Source: Pseudomonadota bacterium (GTDB lineage: Bacteria > Pseudomonadota > Gammaproteobacteria > Burkholderiales > Sulfuricellaceae). Taken from it: a DNA stretch of 57,396 nt. The DNA lies in the NCBI GenBank assembly GCA_021801705.1, contig JAJYXP010000061.1:22677-80072 (forward strand), read 5' to 3'. The position numbers and the translations under genes were made by a program. The notes under the pieces were generated by a model that saw only the letters and a program-made list of their open reading frames with translations, had not been told where the DNA came from and ran no database searches. This document shows positions 44,113 to 52,351 of this stretch, one piece after another; the stretch's first letter is position 1, and every line of letters starts with the position of its first letter.

Positions 44113-45513
44113 TTATTCCGGCGCTTCTCCCGGCTCCAGGCCGAGTTCCTGAATTTTACGCGTCAGGGTGTTGCGCCCCAAGCCCAGCAGATGGGCAGCC
44201 TCGATGCGCTTTCCGCCGGTGTGCTTCAGGGCGCGGGCGATCAGTTCTTTCTCGAAATCGTGCGAGAACCCCTCCATGACACCCTGTTCGCCACGATTGA
44301 ATGCGGTCTCCGCTTCGCGCCCCAGCGCTTCCCGCCAGCTTTTTCCGGTGGCCGTGACCTGGTCTTCGCGCAAGTCCGGGGGAAGGTCGGTGATTTCGAT
44401 GTTCTGCCCCGGTGCCATTACCGTCAGCCAGTGACAGACATTCTCCAGTTGGCGCACGTTGCCGCTCCAGTTGTACGCGGTGAGGTAGCGCAAGGCTGAC
44501 GGCGACAGTTTCTTCGGTTCCACACCCAGTTCCAGCGCGCTTTTCTGCAGAAAATGCCTGGCCAGCAAAGGGATGTCTTCGCCGCGTTCGCGCAATGGGG
44601 GCAGGCGCAGGCGGATGACGTTGAGGCGGTGGAACAGATCCTCGCGGAACAGTCCGGCCTTGACGCGCTGTTCCAGATTCTGGTGGGTGGCGGCGATGAC
44701 GCGCACGTTGACCTTGATCGGCTGGTGGCCGCCGACGCGGTAAAACTGGCCGTCGGACAATACGCGCAACAAACGGGTTTGCAGCTCGGGCGGCATGTCG
44801 CCGATTTCGTCCAGGAACAAAGTGCCGCCGTCGGCCTGCTCGAAGCGTCCGCGGCGCAGGGCTTGCGCCCCGGTGAAAGCACCGCGTTCGTGGCCGAACA
44901 GCTCCGATTCCAGCAGGTCTTTGGGAATGGCCGCCGTGTTGAGGGCAATGAACGGCTTGTCCGCACGCGGGCTGTGGCGATGCAGGGCGAGCGCCACCAG
45001 CTCCTTGCCGGTGCCCGACTCGCCATTGATGAGGACGGTGACGTGGGACTGGGAAAGCCTGCCGATGGCGCGGAAAATTTCCTGCATGGCCGGCGCCTGG
45101 CCGAGAATTTCGGGGGGCGCTTCGGCGCTCTCCGATTTGCCTGCCTGCCGTATGCTTTCTTCCAGTGCGCGCTGTATCAGTGTGACGGCGTGGTCCACGT
45201 CGAAGGGTTTGGGCAGGTATTCGAACGCGCCGCCCTGAAAGGCGGAAACCGCGCTGTCCAGGTCTGAATAGGCGGTCATGATGATCACCGGCAAGTCGGG
45301 TAGCCGCTCTTTCAACTGCTGCAGCAGCTCCAGGCCGGACTTTCCCGGCATGCGGATGTCGCTGACCACTACTTGCGGGGTATCGGTTTCCAGTGCGTTA
45401 AGCGCTTCCTGGGCGCTGGAGAACGATCTGAATTCGATTTGTTCCCGTGTCAGCGCCTTTTCGAACACCCAGCGGATGGAGTGGTCGTCGTCGATGATCC
45501 AGACGGCTTTCAT
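44113..45513 (-). CDS. ntrC: Nitrogen regulator NtrC (sigma-54 activator)
   Basis: NtrC, when phosphorylated, activates sigma-54 promoters under nitrogen limitation. The receiver domain has phospho-acceptor Asp52 in VVVSDIRMPGKSG. The AAA+ domain has GESGTGKEL (Walker A) and the sigma-54 contact loop ERGAFTGAQA. The C-terminal Fis-type helix-turn-helix is IEAAHLLGLGRNTLTRKI. The product is 466 residues, and its start overlaps the ntrB stop by four bases. A probable target, glnA, lies upstream in the same block and has two matching sites. Confidence 0.95.
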   Translation of the reverse strand: MKAVWIIDDDHSIRWVFEKALTREQIEFRSFSSAQEALNALETDTPQVVVSDIRMPGKSGLELLQQLKERLPDLPVIIMTAYSDLDSAVSAFQGGAFEYLPKPFDVDHAVTLIQRALEESIRQAGKSESAEAPPEILGQAPAMQEIFRAIGRLSQSHVTVLINGESGTGKELVALALHRHSPRADKPFIALNTAAIPKDLLESELFGHERGAFTGAQALRRGRFEQADGGTLFLDEIGDMPPELQTRLLRVLSDGQFYRVGGHQPIKVNVRVIAATHQNLEQRVKAGLFREDLFHRLNVIRLRLPPLRERGEDIPLLARHFLQKSALELGVEPKKLSPSALRYLTAYNWSGNVRQLENVCHWLTVMAPGQNIEITDLPPDLREDQVTATGKSWREALGREAETAFNRGEQGVMEGFSHDFEKELIARALKHTGGKRIEAAHLLGLGRNTLTRKIQELGLEPGEAPE

Positions 45514-46613
45514 TTGTGAACTCCTTCATTATTTGTCAGCGGCAGTAGCAGCGTAAAGCAGGTATGACCCGGCCGGCTGTCGCATTCTATCGTTCCCTGA
45601 TGCTGGTTGATCAGGGCCTGCGCCAGGGTCAGTCCCATGCCGCTGCCGCCTTCGCGCCCCGATACCAGGGGATAAAAAATCTTCTCGCGGATCTCATCGG
45701 GAATGCCGGGCCCGTTGTCGATGATCTGAAGCTGAATGGCCTTGCGGTAACGTTTTTTTGCCAGCGTCACTTGCCGGGCGATGCGGGTGCGCAGGATGAT
45801 TTCTCCCTTGCCCTGCATGGATTGCACCGCATTGCGAACGATGTTGAGCACCGCCTGGATCAGTTGCTCCGGGTCCGCGATGAGTTCCGGCAGGCTGGTG
45901 TCGTAGTCGCGCCGTATCCTGATTCCCCGCGGCGTTTCCGCCAGGGTGAGGCTGCGCACCCGCTCCAGCACCTCGTGGATGTTGGTGGCGCGCAGGTGCG
46001 GCAGGTGGCTGGGGGTGAGCAGCCGGTCCATCAGCTTCTGCAGCCGGTCGGCTTCCTGGATGATCACCTGGGTGTATTCGCGCAGGCCGGTACGGGGCAG
46101 TTCATGTTCCAGCAGTTGCGCTGCACCGCGCAAGCCGCCCAAGGGGTTCTTGATTTCATGCGCAAGGTTGCGCAGCAGTTCGCGATTGGCCTGCTGTTGC
46201 ACCAGCATGCGCTCTTCCCGTGCGATCTTGAGCTGTTTGTCGATTTGGTGAAATTCGAGTATCAGCCTGATCTCACCGATTTCAACCGGGGTGACCGTGC
46301 AACTGACGGACAGGGTGTGGTTGCCCGGCGTGGATAGCATGATTTCATGCTCGGTGAAGCTGGCGTTGGTGAGCAGCGCCGATTCGACGGCTTTGGGGAG
46401 CGTTTCGGCGTCACCGAAAACCTGTTTCAGCGGCATGCCGGTGACGTGCTTGCTGCTCAGCTTGAACAGGTTTTCCGCGGACGGGTTGAGCCAGGCAATG
46501 CGCAAGTCCTGGTTGAGCAGGAGCACGGCGGTGGCCAGATGTTCCAACCCGGTGAAGGCGTTTGGTGTCACGAAATAGTATTCCTGGGCAATGTCTTCAT
46601 CACAGTCTAGCAA
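45510..46613 (-). CDS. ntrB: Nitrogen sensor kinase NtrB
   Basis: The 367-residue cytosolic kinase/phosphatase has a PAS domain (~20-120), the H-box RNLAHEIKNPLGGLRGAAQL with His152, and the ATPase motifs NIVRNAVQSM, IIDNGPGIPDEIREKIFYPL and GGSGMGLTLAQALI. It lacks membrane segments, as expected; PII protein controls it. It is translated just ahead of ntrC with an overlapping stop and start. Confidence 0.95.
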   Translation of the reverse strand: MLDCDEDIAQEYYFVTPNAFTGLEHLATAVLLLNQDLRIAWLNPSAENLFKLSSKHVTGMPLKQVFGDAETLPKAVESALLTNASFTEHEIMLSTPGNHTLSVSCTVTPVEIGEIRLILEFHQIDKQLKIAREERMLVQQQANRELLRNLAHEIKNPLGGLRGAAQLLEHELPRTGLREYTQVIIQEADRLQKLMDRLLTPSHLPHLRATNIHEVLERVRSLTLAETPRGIRIRRDYDTSLPELIADPEQLIQAVLNIVRNAVQSMQGKGEIILRTRIARQVTLAKKRYRKAIQLQIIDNGPGIPDEIREKIFYPLVSGREGGSGMGLTLAQALINQHQGTIECDSRPGHTCFTLLLPLTNNEGVHK

Positions 46614-46635
46614 GACTCGCGCCAGGAATGGAGGC

Positions 46636-47085
46636 TTAGCGTATGCCCGCGATTTCCTTGGTCAGGGCTTCGATGTTCTTTTCGTGCAAGCTGACGTTGT
46701 CCTTCAATCCTTGCACCCGATCCAGGTATTTCTGGTAGTTGCGTTCGCTGCCCAGGCGAATGGCTTCGCCTTCGGCCAGAGCTTTTTTGGCTTCTTCCAG
46801 CAGTTGTTGTTCGCTAGCCAGTTCCTGTTCCAGAATGCCGCGACGCGATACATCCCGTTTTTTCTGGGTTTCGTTATCCACGCGGGGAAAGTTTTGCGGT
46901 GTGGCAACGGGCTTCGGTTTCGGCGGCGCGATCGTGGAAATGGGTTCAAGATTGAGCTTCTTGGCGCCTTTGATCGGGACATTGGAATAGGTGACGCGGC
47001 CGTTTTCATCCACCAGCTTGTAAATGTCGGCGTAGGCGGCCTGGCTCAGGATCAGGCAGGAAAAAATCAGTAGCTTGTTTCTCAT
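46636..47085 (-). CDS. DUF4124-domain secreted protein (149 aa)
   Basis: A signal peptide (KLLIFSCLILSQAAYADIYK) runs into DUF4124, IYKLVDENGRVTYSNVPIKG. A linker follows, then a coiled coil (SRRGILEQELASEQQLLEEA). It lies between glnA and ntrBC on the same strand, a position shared with other betaproteobacteria. It is the third DUF4124 protein in the window. Function unknown. Confidence 0.83.
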   Translation of the reverse strand: MRNKLLIFSCLILSQAAYADIYKLVDENGRVTYSNVPIKGAKKLNLEPISTIAPPKPKPVATPQNFPRVDNETQKKRDVSRRGILEQELASEQQLLEEAKKALAEGEAIRLGSERNYQKYLDRVQGLKDNVSLHEKNIEALTKEIAGIR

Positions 47086-47148
47086 ATGACGTTCAGCTTA
47101 AGGGATATATTCATTTTTATCAATGTCCCGGGAATATTTTGCGGGCAC

Positions 47149-47176
47149 GAAAAAAAGGGCGGGTTGCCCCGCCCTT
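47149..47176 (-). terminator. Rho-independent terminator of glnA
   Basis: The stem aagggcggg/cccgccctt (47155-47163 with 47168-47176) is followed on the minus strand by a run of six or more T (complement of 47149-47156). It lies 24 bases past the glnA stop. Confidence 0.85.
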
Positions 47177-47199
47177 CTTCGAACCGCCACCCCGTAAGA

Positions 47200-48609
47200 T
47201 TACAGGCTGTAATACATGGCAAACTCGACCGGGTGCGTGGTCATGCGGAAGCGGGTGACTTCTTCCATCTTCAGTTCGATGAAGGCATCGATCCAGTCGT
47301 TGGAGAACACGCCGCCGCGGGTCAGGAACTCGCGATCCTTGTCCAGATATTCCAGCGCCTGCTCAAGGGAAGAACAAACGGTCGGAATCAGCTTCTCTTC
47401 TTCCGGCGGCAGATCGTACAGGTTCTTGTCCATCGCGTCGCCCGGGTGGATCTTGTTCTGGATGCCGTCGAGGCCGGCCATCATCAGAGCGGAGAAGCAC
47501 AGGTACGGGTTGGCCGTGGGATCCGGGAAACGGGTTTCGATGCGGCGCCCCTTGGGATTGGCTACGTGCGGGATGCGGATCGAGGCGGAGCGGTTCTTGG
47601 CGGAGTAGGCCAGCATAACCGGGGCTTCGAAGCCGGGCACCAGGCGCTTGTAGGAGTTGGTGCCGGGGTTGGTGATCGCGTTCAGGGCGCGGGCATGCTT
47701 GATGATGCCGCCGATGTAGAACAGAGCCGTTTCGGACAGGCCGCCGTAGCCGTTGCCGGCGAACAGGTTCTGGCCGTCTTTCCAGATCGACTGGTGGACG
47801 TGCATGCCGGAGCCGTTGTCGCCGACGATGGGCTTGGGCATGAAGGTGGCCGTCTTGCCATAGGCGTGGGCGACATTCTGCACCACGTATTTCAGGATCT
47901 GGGTCCAGTCGGCGCGCTTCACCAGGGTGCTGAACTTGGTGCCGATTTCGCACTGGCCGGCGGTCGCCACTTCGTGGTGGTGCACTTCGACCGGCACGCC
48001 CATTTCTTCCAGCGCCAGACACATGGCGGAACGGATGTCCTGGAAGGAATCGACCGGGGGAACCGGGAAGTAACCGCCCTTGATGCCGGGACGGTGGCCG
48101 ATATTGCCGCCCTCGAACTTCTCGCTGGAGGACCAGGCTGCTTCTTCGGATTCGATCTTGACCGAGGCGCCGGACATGTCGGCATGCCAGGTGACGGAAT
48201 CGAAAATGAAGAATTCGGGTTCGGGACCGAAGTAGGCGGTGTCGCCGATGCCGGTGGATTTCAGGTAGGCTTCGGCGCGCTTGGCGATGGAGCGCGGGCA
48301 GCGGTCATAGCCCTTGCCGTCGGAAGGTTCCACCACGTCGCAGGACATGATCAGGGTGGACTCGTCGAAGAACGGGTCGAGGTTGGCGGTATCGGGGTCG
48401 GCCATCAGCAGCATGTCCGATGCCTGTATGCCTTTCCAGCCGGCGATGGATGAACCGTCGAACGCGTGGCCGGTCTCGAACCAGTTCTCATCCACAACAT
48501 GGGAAGGAATGGAAACGTGCTGTTCCTTGCCACGGGTATCGGTAAAGCGCAGGTCAACGAACTTGACTTCGTTGTCCTTGATCATTTTCAAAACGTCGGC
48601 GACCGCCAT
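47200..48609 (-). CDS. glnA: Glutamine synthetase type I
   Basis: GlnA assimilates ammonia into glutamine as a dodecamer. The 469-residue sequence has [39 protein letters not shown], the metal site [36 protein letters not shown] and the adenylylation site [10 protein letters not shown] (Tyr near 397), so activity should be controlled by GlnE. Upstream there is a sigma-54 promoter and two NtrC-type palindromes, with a dedicated terminator downstream, so it is a single-gene unit under nitrogen control. Confidence 0.97.
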   Translation of the reverse strand: MAVADVLKMIKDNEVKFVDLRFTDTRGKEQHVSIPSHVVDENWFETGHAFDGSSIAGWKGIQASDMLLMADPDTANLDPFFDESTLIMSCDVVEPSDGKGYDRCPRSIAKRAEAYLKSTGIGDTAYFGPEPEFFIFDSVTWHADMSGASVKIESEEAAWSSSEKFEGGNIGHRPGIKGGYFPVPPVDSFQDIRSAMCLALEEMGVPVEVHHHEVATAGQCEIGTKFSTLVKRADWTQILKYVVQNVAHAYGKTATFMPKPIVGDNGSGMHVHQSIWKDGQNLFAGNGYGGLSETALFYIGGIIKHARALNAITNPGTNSYKRLVPGFEAPVMLAYSAKNRSASIRIPHVANPKGRRIETRFPDPTANPYLCFSALMMAGLDGIQNKIHPGDAMDKNLYDLPPEEEKLIPTVCSSLEQALEYLDKDREFLTRGGVFSNDWIDAFIELKMEEVTRFRMTTHPVEFAMYYSL

Positions 48610-48680
48610 GTTTTATCTCCTAACTATCTAAGTTTACAAAATTCACTGCGAGTTCTGGATTTTGACGCTGGGGGCAATCT

Positions 48681-48698
48681 AGCATGAAGCATGCCAAG
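48681..48698 (-). promoter_or_regulatory. Sigma-54 (-24/-12) promoter of glnA
   Basis: On the minus strand the sequence reads cttggcatgcttcatgct: TGGCA at -24 and TGC at -12, with exactly ten bases between GG and GC, as sigma-54 requires. It lies about 72 bases upstream of the glnA ATG. The -12 element is ATGC rather than the ideal TTGC. Confidence 0.85.
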
Positions 48699-48759
48699 CA
48701 AAAGCGTAAAAAAAACCATTTTGCCATAACTGCCAATCAAAACAAATGCCCTTTAACAA

Positions 48760-48798
48760 TTGCCCCTTCTCCCTCTGGGAGAAGGTTGGGATGGGGGC
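48760..48798. repeat. Palindromic repeat between the glnA promoter and its enhancers
   Basis: The arms ccttctccctc and gggagaagg surround a tiny loop, followed by ttgggatggggg. It uses the same vocabulary as the gatB insert. Confidence 0.65.
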
Positions 48799-48817
48799 AG
48801 CCAATCACGAACTTAAC

Positions 48818-48863
48818 GCACCGGAATGGTGCAAAAAAGGCGCGGTACGCACTATTATGGTGC
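48818..48863 (-). promoter_or_regulatory. Two NtrC-binding palindromes upstream of glnA
   Basis: gcaccggaatggtgc (48818-48832) and gcactattatggtgc (48849-48863) both fit GCACY-N5-RGTGC, the NtrC consensus. Their centres are 31 bases (about three helical turns) apart, suiting cooperative enhancer binding, and lie about 130-160 bases upstream of the sigma-54 promoter. The second overlaps the 3' end of the CDF gene. Confidence 0.85.
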
Positions 48864-50030
48864 GTATTGTTGGTGCAAGTGAACGGCAACAAAAAACGGG
48901 TCTTCGCGCAGCATGCGGTTAATGGCATTTTTAAGGATTTTAATCTGCTCCTGGCTGACGTCGCCTGCGAGGAAGATTTCCGCTTCCGCTTTCCCGTCCA
49001 GGTAGTGCAGTACCACCTTTCCCGGCTTGGGCAAGTCCTGTCCGAGTTGCTGCTCCAGATGAGTTATCAATGTTTCTCGATTGGGCAGATGCTGGTTGGG
49101 TTTTGCGGAAGTATCGTCTTCCGGATCGATATGCACCATGACATCAAGCGCATGATGCTGCTTGAGCACCAGTGCGCGGGCGTTTTCGGCAATGTAATGC
49201 CCTTCCGAGACGCTGATGCGCGGGTTGACCAGTACATGCGCATCCACCAGCGCGCGGTCGCCCATGCGGCGGGTGCGCAGTTCGTGCACCCCGCGCACGC
49301 CGGGCGTTGCGGCCAGGGTGGCGCGGATTGCATCCACCTCGTCCTTGTCCAGGCTGGTGTCGATCAATTCTGAAATGGCCTGGTAGCCTTGCTTCCAGCC
49401 CATGCGTATGATCATCGCCGCAACCAGAACCGCGGCCAGGATGTCCATCGAGGTGAAACCGAGCAGGTTGCCCCCGATACCGGCCACCACCACCAGCGAC
49501 GAGGCGGCGTCGGACCGGGCATGCCAGGCATTGGCTTCGAGCATCTGCGAGCGCAGCTTGCGCGCCACATGCAGCATGTAGCGGAACAATGCTTCCTTGC
49601 TGGCCAGGGTCAGGATGGCGATCCATAGTGTGGCGACGTGAACTTTATGCAGCGCGGCGGGGTCTTGCAGGCGCACCACCGCGCCCCACAACAGCGCCCC
49701 GCCGACACCCAGCAGAATCAGGCCCAGGGCCAGGGTGGTGGCGGTTTCGATGCGGGCGTGGCCGTAGGGGTGTTCTTCGTCCGCGTCGCGCGCGCCGTGG
49801 CGGTTGGCGAACAGCACCAGGAAATCGCACAGCAGGTCGGACAGGGAATGCAGGCCGTCGGCGACCAGCGCCTGGGATTTGCCGAAGAGACCGACCACGA
49901 TTTGCAGGATGGTCAGCAACACGTTTACGGCGACGCTGACCCAGGTGACCTTTTGCGCGGCCTGAAAGCGGACATGCCGCTCAGGATGGATTCCGCCGTG
50001 AGGATTGGTATGGGGGTGATGGTGGGCCAT
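48855..50030 (-). CDS. Cation diffusion facilitator (CDF) metal transporter
   Basis: The 391-residue inner-membrane protein exports divalent metals using the proton gradient. It has a His-rich N-terminus (MAHHHPHTNPHGGIHPERH) and six membrane helices. The metal sites are ALVADGLHSLSDLLCDFLVL and NAWHARSDAASSLVVVAGIG, and a C-terminal cytosolic domain follows. Zn, Fe, Cd or Mn cannot be distinguished from this view. The last codons overlap an NtrC site for glnA. Confidence 0.9.
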   Translation of the reverse strand: MAHHHPHTNPHGGIHPERHVRFQAAQKVTWVSVAVNVLLTILQIVVGLFGKSQALVADGLHSLSDLLCDFLVLFANRHGARDADEEHPYGHARIETATTLALGLILLGVGGALLWGAVVRLQDPAALHKVHVATLWIAILTLASKEALFRYMLHVARKLRSQMLEANAWHARSDAASSLVVVAGIGGNLLGFTSMDILAAVLVAAMIIRMGWKQGYQAISELIDTSLDKDEVDAIRATLAATPGVRGVHELRTRRMGDRALVDAHVLVNPRISVSEGHYIAENARALVLKQHHALDVMVHIDPEDDTSAKPNQHLPNRETLITHLEQQLGQDLPKPGKVVLHYLDGKAEAEIFLAGDVSQEQIKILKNAINRMLREDPFFVAVHLHQQYAP

Positions 50031-50132
50031 TGCTCGAATTTCAGATTAAGAAGCAACAAGTTCGGAAACACATGATACGCAAATCAGCGGGGTTTTGCCT
50101 TATAATTCTAAGCCATTTAGTGTGAAATTCTT

Positions 50133-50951
50133 ATGACCGATCATTACGCCGTTATCGGCAACCCCATCGCCCACAGCAAGTCCCCGCTGATTCACGCCGA
50201 GTTTGCCCGCCAGACCATGCAGGACATGGCATACACTGCCATCCTGGCGCCGCTGGACGGGTTTGCCGCGGCGGTGAAAAAATTTCAGGCAGAGGGCGGC
50301 AAGGGGTTGAATGTGACCGTTCCGTTCAAGCAGGAAGCCTGGAAACTGGCATCCCGGCTGACCGAGCGCGCACGCCTGGCGGAGGCCGCGAATACCCTGA
50401 AATTCGAGGAGGATGGGACCATCCTGGGCGACAACACAGACGGTGCCGGACTGACGCGGGATATAGCCGAAAACAGGGGAATTCCCATCGCGGGCAAGCG
50501 TGTGCTGCTGATGGGCGCGGGCGGCGCGGCCCGCGGCGTGCTGCTTCCCCTGCTGTTGCAGAAACCGGGGGAGCTGGCCATCGCCAACCGCACCCCGGAA
50601 AAGGCGCTCGTTCTGGAGCGGCACTTCGCGGCCTACGGCCCGCTCGAAGGAGGCGATTATGCGCGGCTGGCAAAGCGTCAATTCGATATCGTGATCAACG
50701 CCACTTCCAGCAGCCTGAGCGATCAGCTCCCTCCCCTGCCGGAAGGGGTGTTTGCGGCGGGATCCCTGGCCTACGACATGATGTACGGCAAGGGGCTGAC
50801 GCCTTTTCTGCAATTTGCGCGGCAGAATGGCGCGGCGCACCTGGCTGACGGATTCGGCATGCTGGTCGAACAGGCGGCGGAATCATTTTTCCTGTGGCGC
50901 GGCGTGCGCCCGCAAACCTCAGCGGTGATTGCCAAACTTAAACAGCTATAG
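50133..50951 (+). CDS. aroE: Shikimate dehydrogenase
   Basis: This is the NADPH-dependent enzyme of the shikimate pathway. The 272-residue protein has YAVIGNPIAHSKSPLIHAEF, NVTVPFKQEAW (catalytic Lys), GDNTDGAGL (catalytic Asp), the nucleotide loop LLMGAGGAARGVLLPLL and DGFGMLVEQAAESFFLWRG. It is followed by a palindromic element and then mtgA, a frequent betaproteobacterial neighbour pair. Confidence 0.95.
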   Translation: MTDHYAVIGNPIAHSKSPLIHAEFARQTMQDMAYTAILAPLDGFAAAVKKFQAEGGKGLNVTVPFKQEAWKLASRLTERARLAEAANTLKFEEDGTILGDNTDGAGLTRDIAENRGIPIAGKRVLLMGAGGAARGVLLPLLLQKPGELAIANRTPEKALVLERHFAAYGPLEGGDYARLAKRQFDIVINATSSSLSDQLPPLPEGVFAAGSLAYDMMYGKGLTPFLQFARQNGAAHLADGFGMLVEQAAESFFLWRGVRPQTSAVIAKLKQL

Positions 50952-51050
50952 CCACAAAAAAGCACAGAAAGCACAAACGAAAAAAAATGAGGATACTCAA
51001 TTAACGATGAGAATTTTTGTGATTTTTGCGCCTTTTTGCGGCCAAGTGAT
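50944..51050. repeat. Palindromic element, gccacaaaaa word type, between aroE and mtgA
   Basis: gccacaaaaaagcacagaaa (from about 50951) faces ttttgtgatttttgcgcctt and tttttgcggcc near 51012-51043. The left terminus (cttaaacagctatagccac) resembles the other MITE-like ends and contributes the aroE stop codon. No clear target duplication is seen. Confidence 0.55.
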
Positions 51051-51056
51051 CTGCTC

Positions 51057-51755
51057 ATGTTGAGCACCCTGTGGCGCTGGCTGTGGCGCGGCGTGGCCTT
51101 GCTCGTCGCGGCGGTGTTGCTCTACCAGTTGTGGATTTTCGCGCACATCTGGTGGTGGGTGGATCATAACCCCTCAACCAGCGCTTTCATGGCGCAGAGG
51201 CTGGAAGTCCTGCAGGGAAAGAATCCCGAGGCAGGGCTGCGCCACCAGTGGGTGCCTTACAACCGGATTTCCATGAACCTCAAGCGTGCGCTGATCGCGG
51301 CGGAAGATTCGAAGTTCCTCGACCATGAGGGTTTCGACTGGGAAGGCATACAGAAAGCCTACGAGAAGAACCTGAAAAAGGGCAAGATCGTCGCCGGCGG
51401 TTCCACCATCAGCCAGCAACTGGCCAAGAACCTGTTCCTGTCCGGCAGCCGCACACCCTGGCGCAAGGCCGAGGAAGCGGCGGTCACCCTGATGCTGGAG
51501 CAGATGATGGGCAAGCGCCGCATCCTGGAGATCTACCTCAATGTCATTGAATGGGGTAACGGCGTGTTCGGCGCCGAAGCGGCCGCGCGCCACTACTACA
51601 AAACCAGCGCGGCGAATTTGAGCGCCGAACAGGCTGCGAGAATGGCCGCCATGGTGCCCAGGCCGCGCTATTACGACACTCACCGAAATTCACGCGGGTT
51701 GGAGAGGCAGACCGCCGTCATCCTGGCGCGCATGAATCAGGTCCAGGCGCCGTAA
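51057..51755 (+). CDS. mtgA: Monofunctional biosynthetic peptidoglycan transglycosylase
   Basis: MtgA polymerises glycan strands. The 232-residue protein has one N-terminal membrane helix (GVALLVAAVLLYQLWIFAHI) and the GT51 motifs AAEDSKFLDHEGFDW (catalytic Glu), GGSTISQQLAKNLFLS, and KRRILEIYLNVIEWG. I chose ATG 51057 from relatives; the 5' region upstream is repeat DNA without a strong ribosome site. Confidence 0.93.
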   Translation: MLSTLWRWLWRGVALLVAAVLLYQLWIFAHIWWWVDHNPSTSAFMAQRLEVLQGKNPEAGLRHQWVPYNRISMNLKRALIAAEDSKFLDHEGFDWEGIQKAYEKNLKKGKIVAGGSTISQQLAKNLFLSGSRTPWRKAEEAAVTLMLEQMMGKRRILEIYLNVIEWGNGVFGAEAAARHYYKTSAANLSAEQAARMAAMVPRPRYYDTHRNSRGLERQTAVILARMNQVQAP

Positions 51756-52351
51756 CCCCCCGTCAGGGGAATCCTCCATGAGCCGCAATCCATACGCAAT
51801 CGTAATGTGCAGAAATTGACAGTACTTCCCCGCGGCGATTAAAATTCGCATGTTTTCATCATCAAGGGTCGTCACCTTGGACAGTTATAGTTGTAAGGGT
51901 TTTGCTCCACATTTTTTGTTCTAGCGGTTATCCCACCAGCGCCTCTTAGGCCTTGACGGTTTTTCCGCTGGAAAACAGCGGAAAAACGGGCTCAAGCGCG
52001 ACCTCGCCGGCACTGGCCGGCATCTTTCGACTTCCCCCTTTTTCCTGTGATACGCATAGCCCCATGATGCGCCGCCCCGCCCGCGAGGGGCGCCACTGCC
52101 GGGTTCCCCTGCTTTGCAGCGGCCACGGCGAGACAAGGAGGCTCCTGCTTTCTACGGGCTCTTGACCTATGCGCCCCACAGGGGAACGTAGGGAACGCCC
52201 ATGCGGAATCGTGTGTCCCATACAGGGACTCCGACTTTCTATCCGCTCTTGTCCTATGCGACCCGCAGGGGAGTGTAGGGGAAACTACCAGCGGATGAAA
52301 GATCGTATGCTAAAGCCCGTGAAAGATCGTATGCAACAAAAGGATAACGGC
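51756..52351 (+). promoter_or_regulatory. Long mgtE leader with tandem hairpins
   Basis: This 596-base region holds no gene. It contains a perfect 12-bp hairpin at 51959-51987 (gtttttccgctg/cagcggaaaaac). It also has a tandem repeat with a period of 87 bases, at 52142-52197 and 52229-52284. Both units fold as ccta...ccc...ggg...tagg hairpins (52166-52192 and 52253-52279) with a conserved tgcg internal loop. Near the mgtE start, gaaagatcgtatgc occurs twice (52297-52334). A structured 5' leader before a magnesium transporter suggests a metal-responsive RNA, but I do not recognise a known riboswitch class. Confidence 0.5.

Noticed and set aside
47086-48453. Long open frame on the plus strand (455 codons) opposite glnA
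   Set aside because: It is antisense to glutamine synthetase and mirrors its codon pattern. It has no ribosome site and would run through the glnA terminator.
51756-52351. Known metal riboswitch (M-box, yybP-ykoY or NiCo) before mgtE
   Set aside because: I could not match the conserved core of any of these classes; only a generic structured leader can be claimed.
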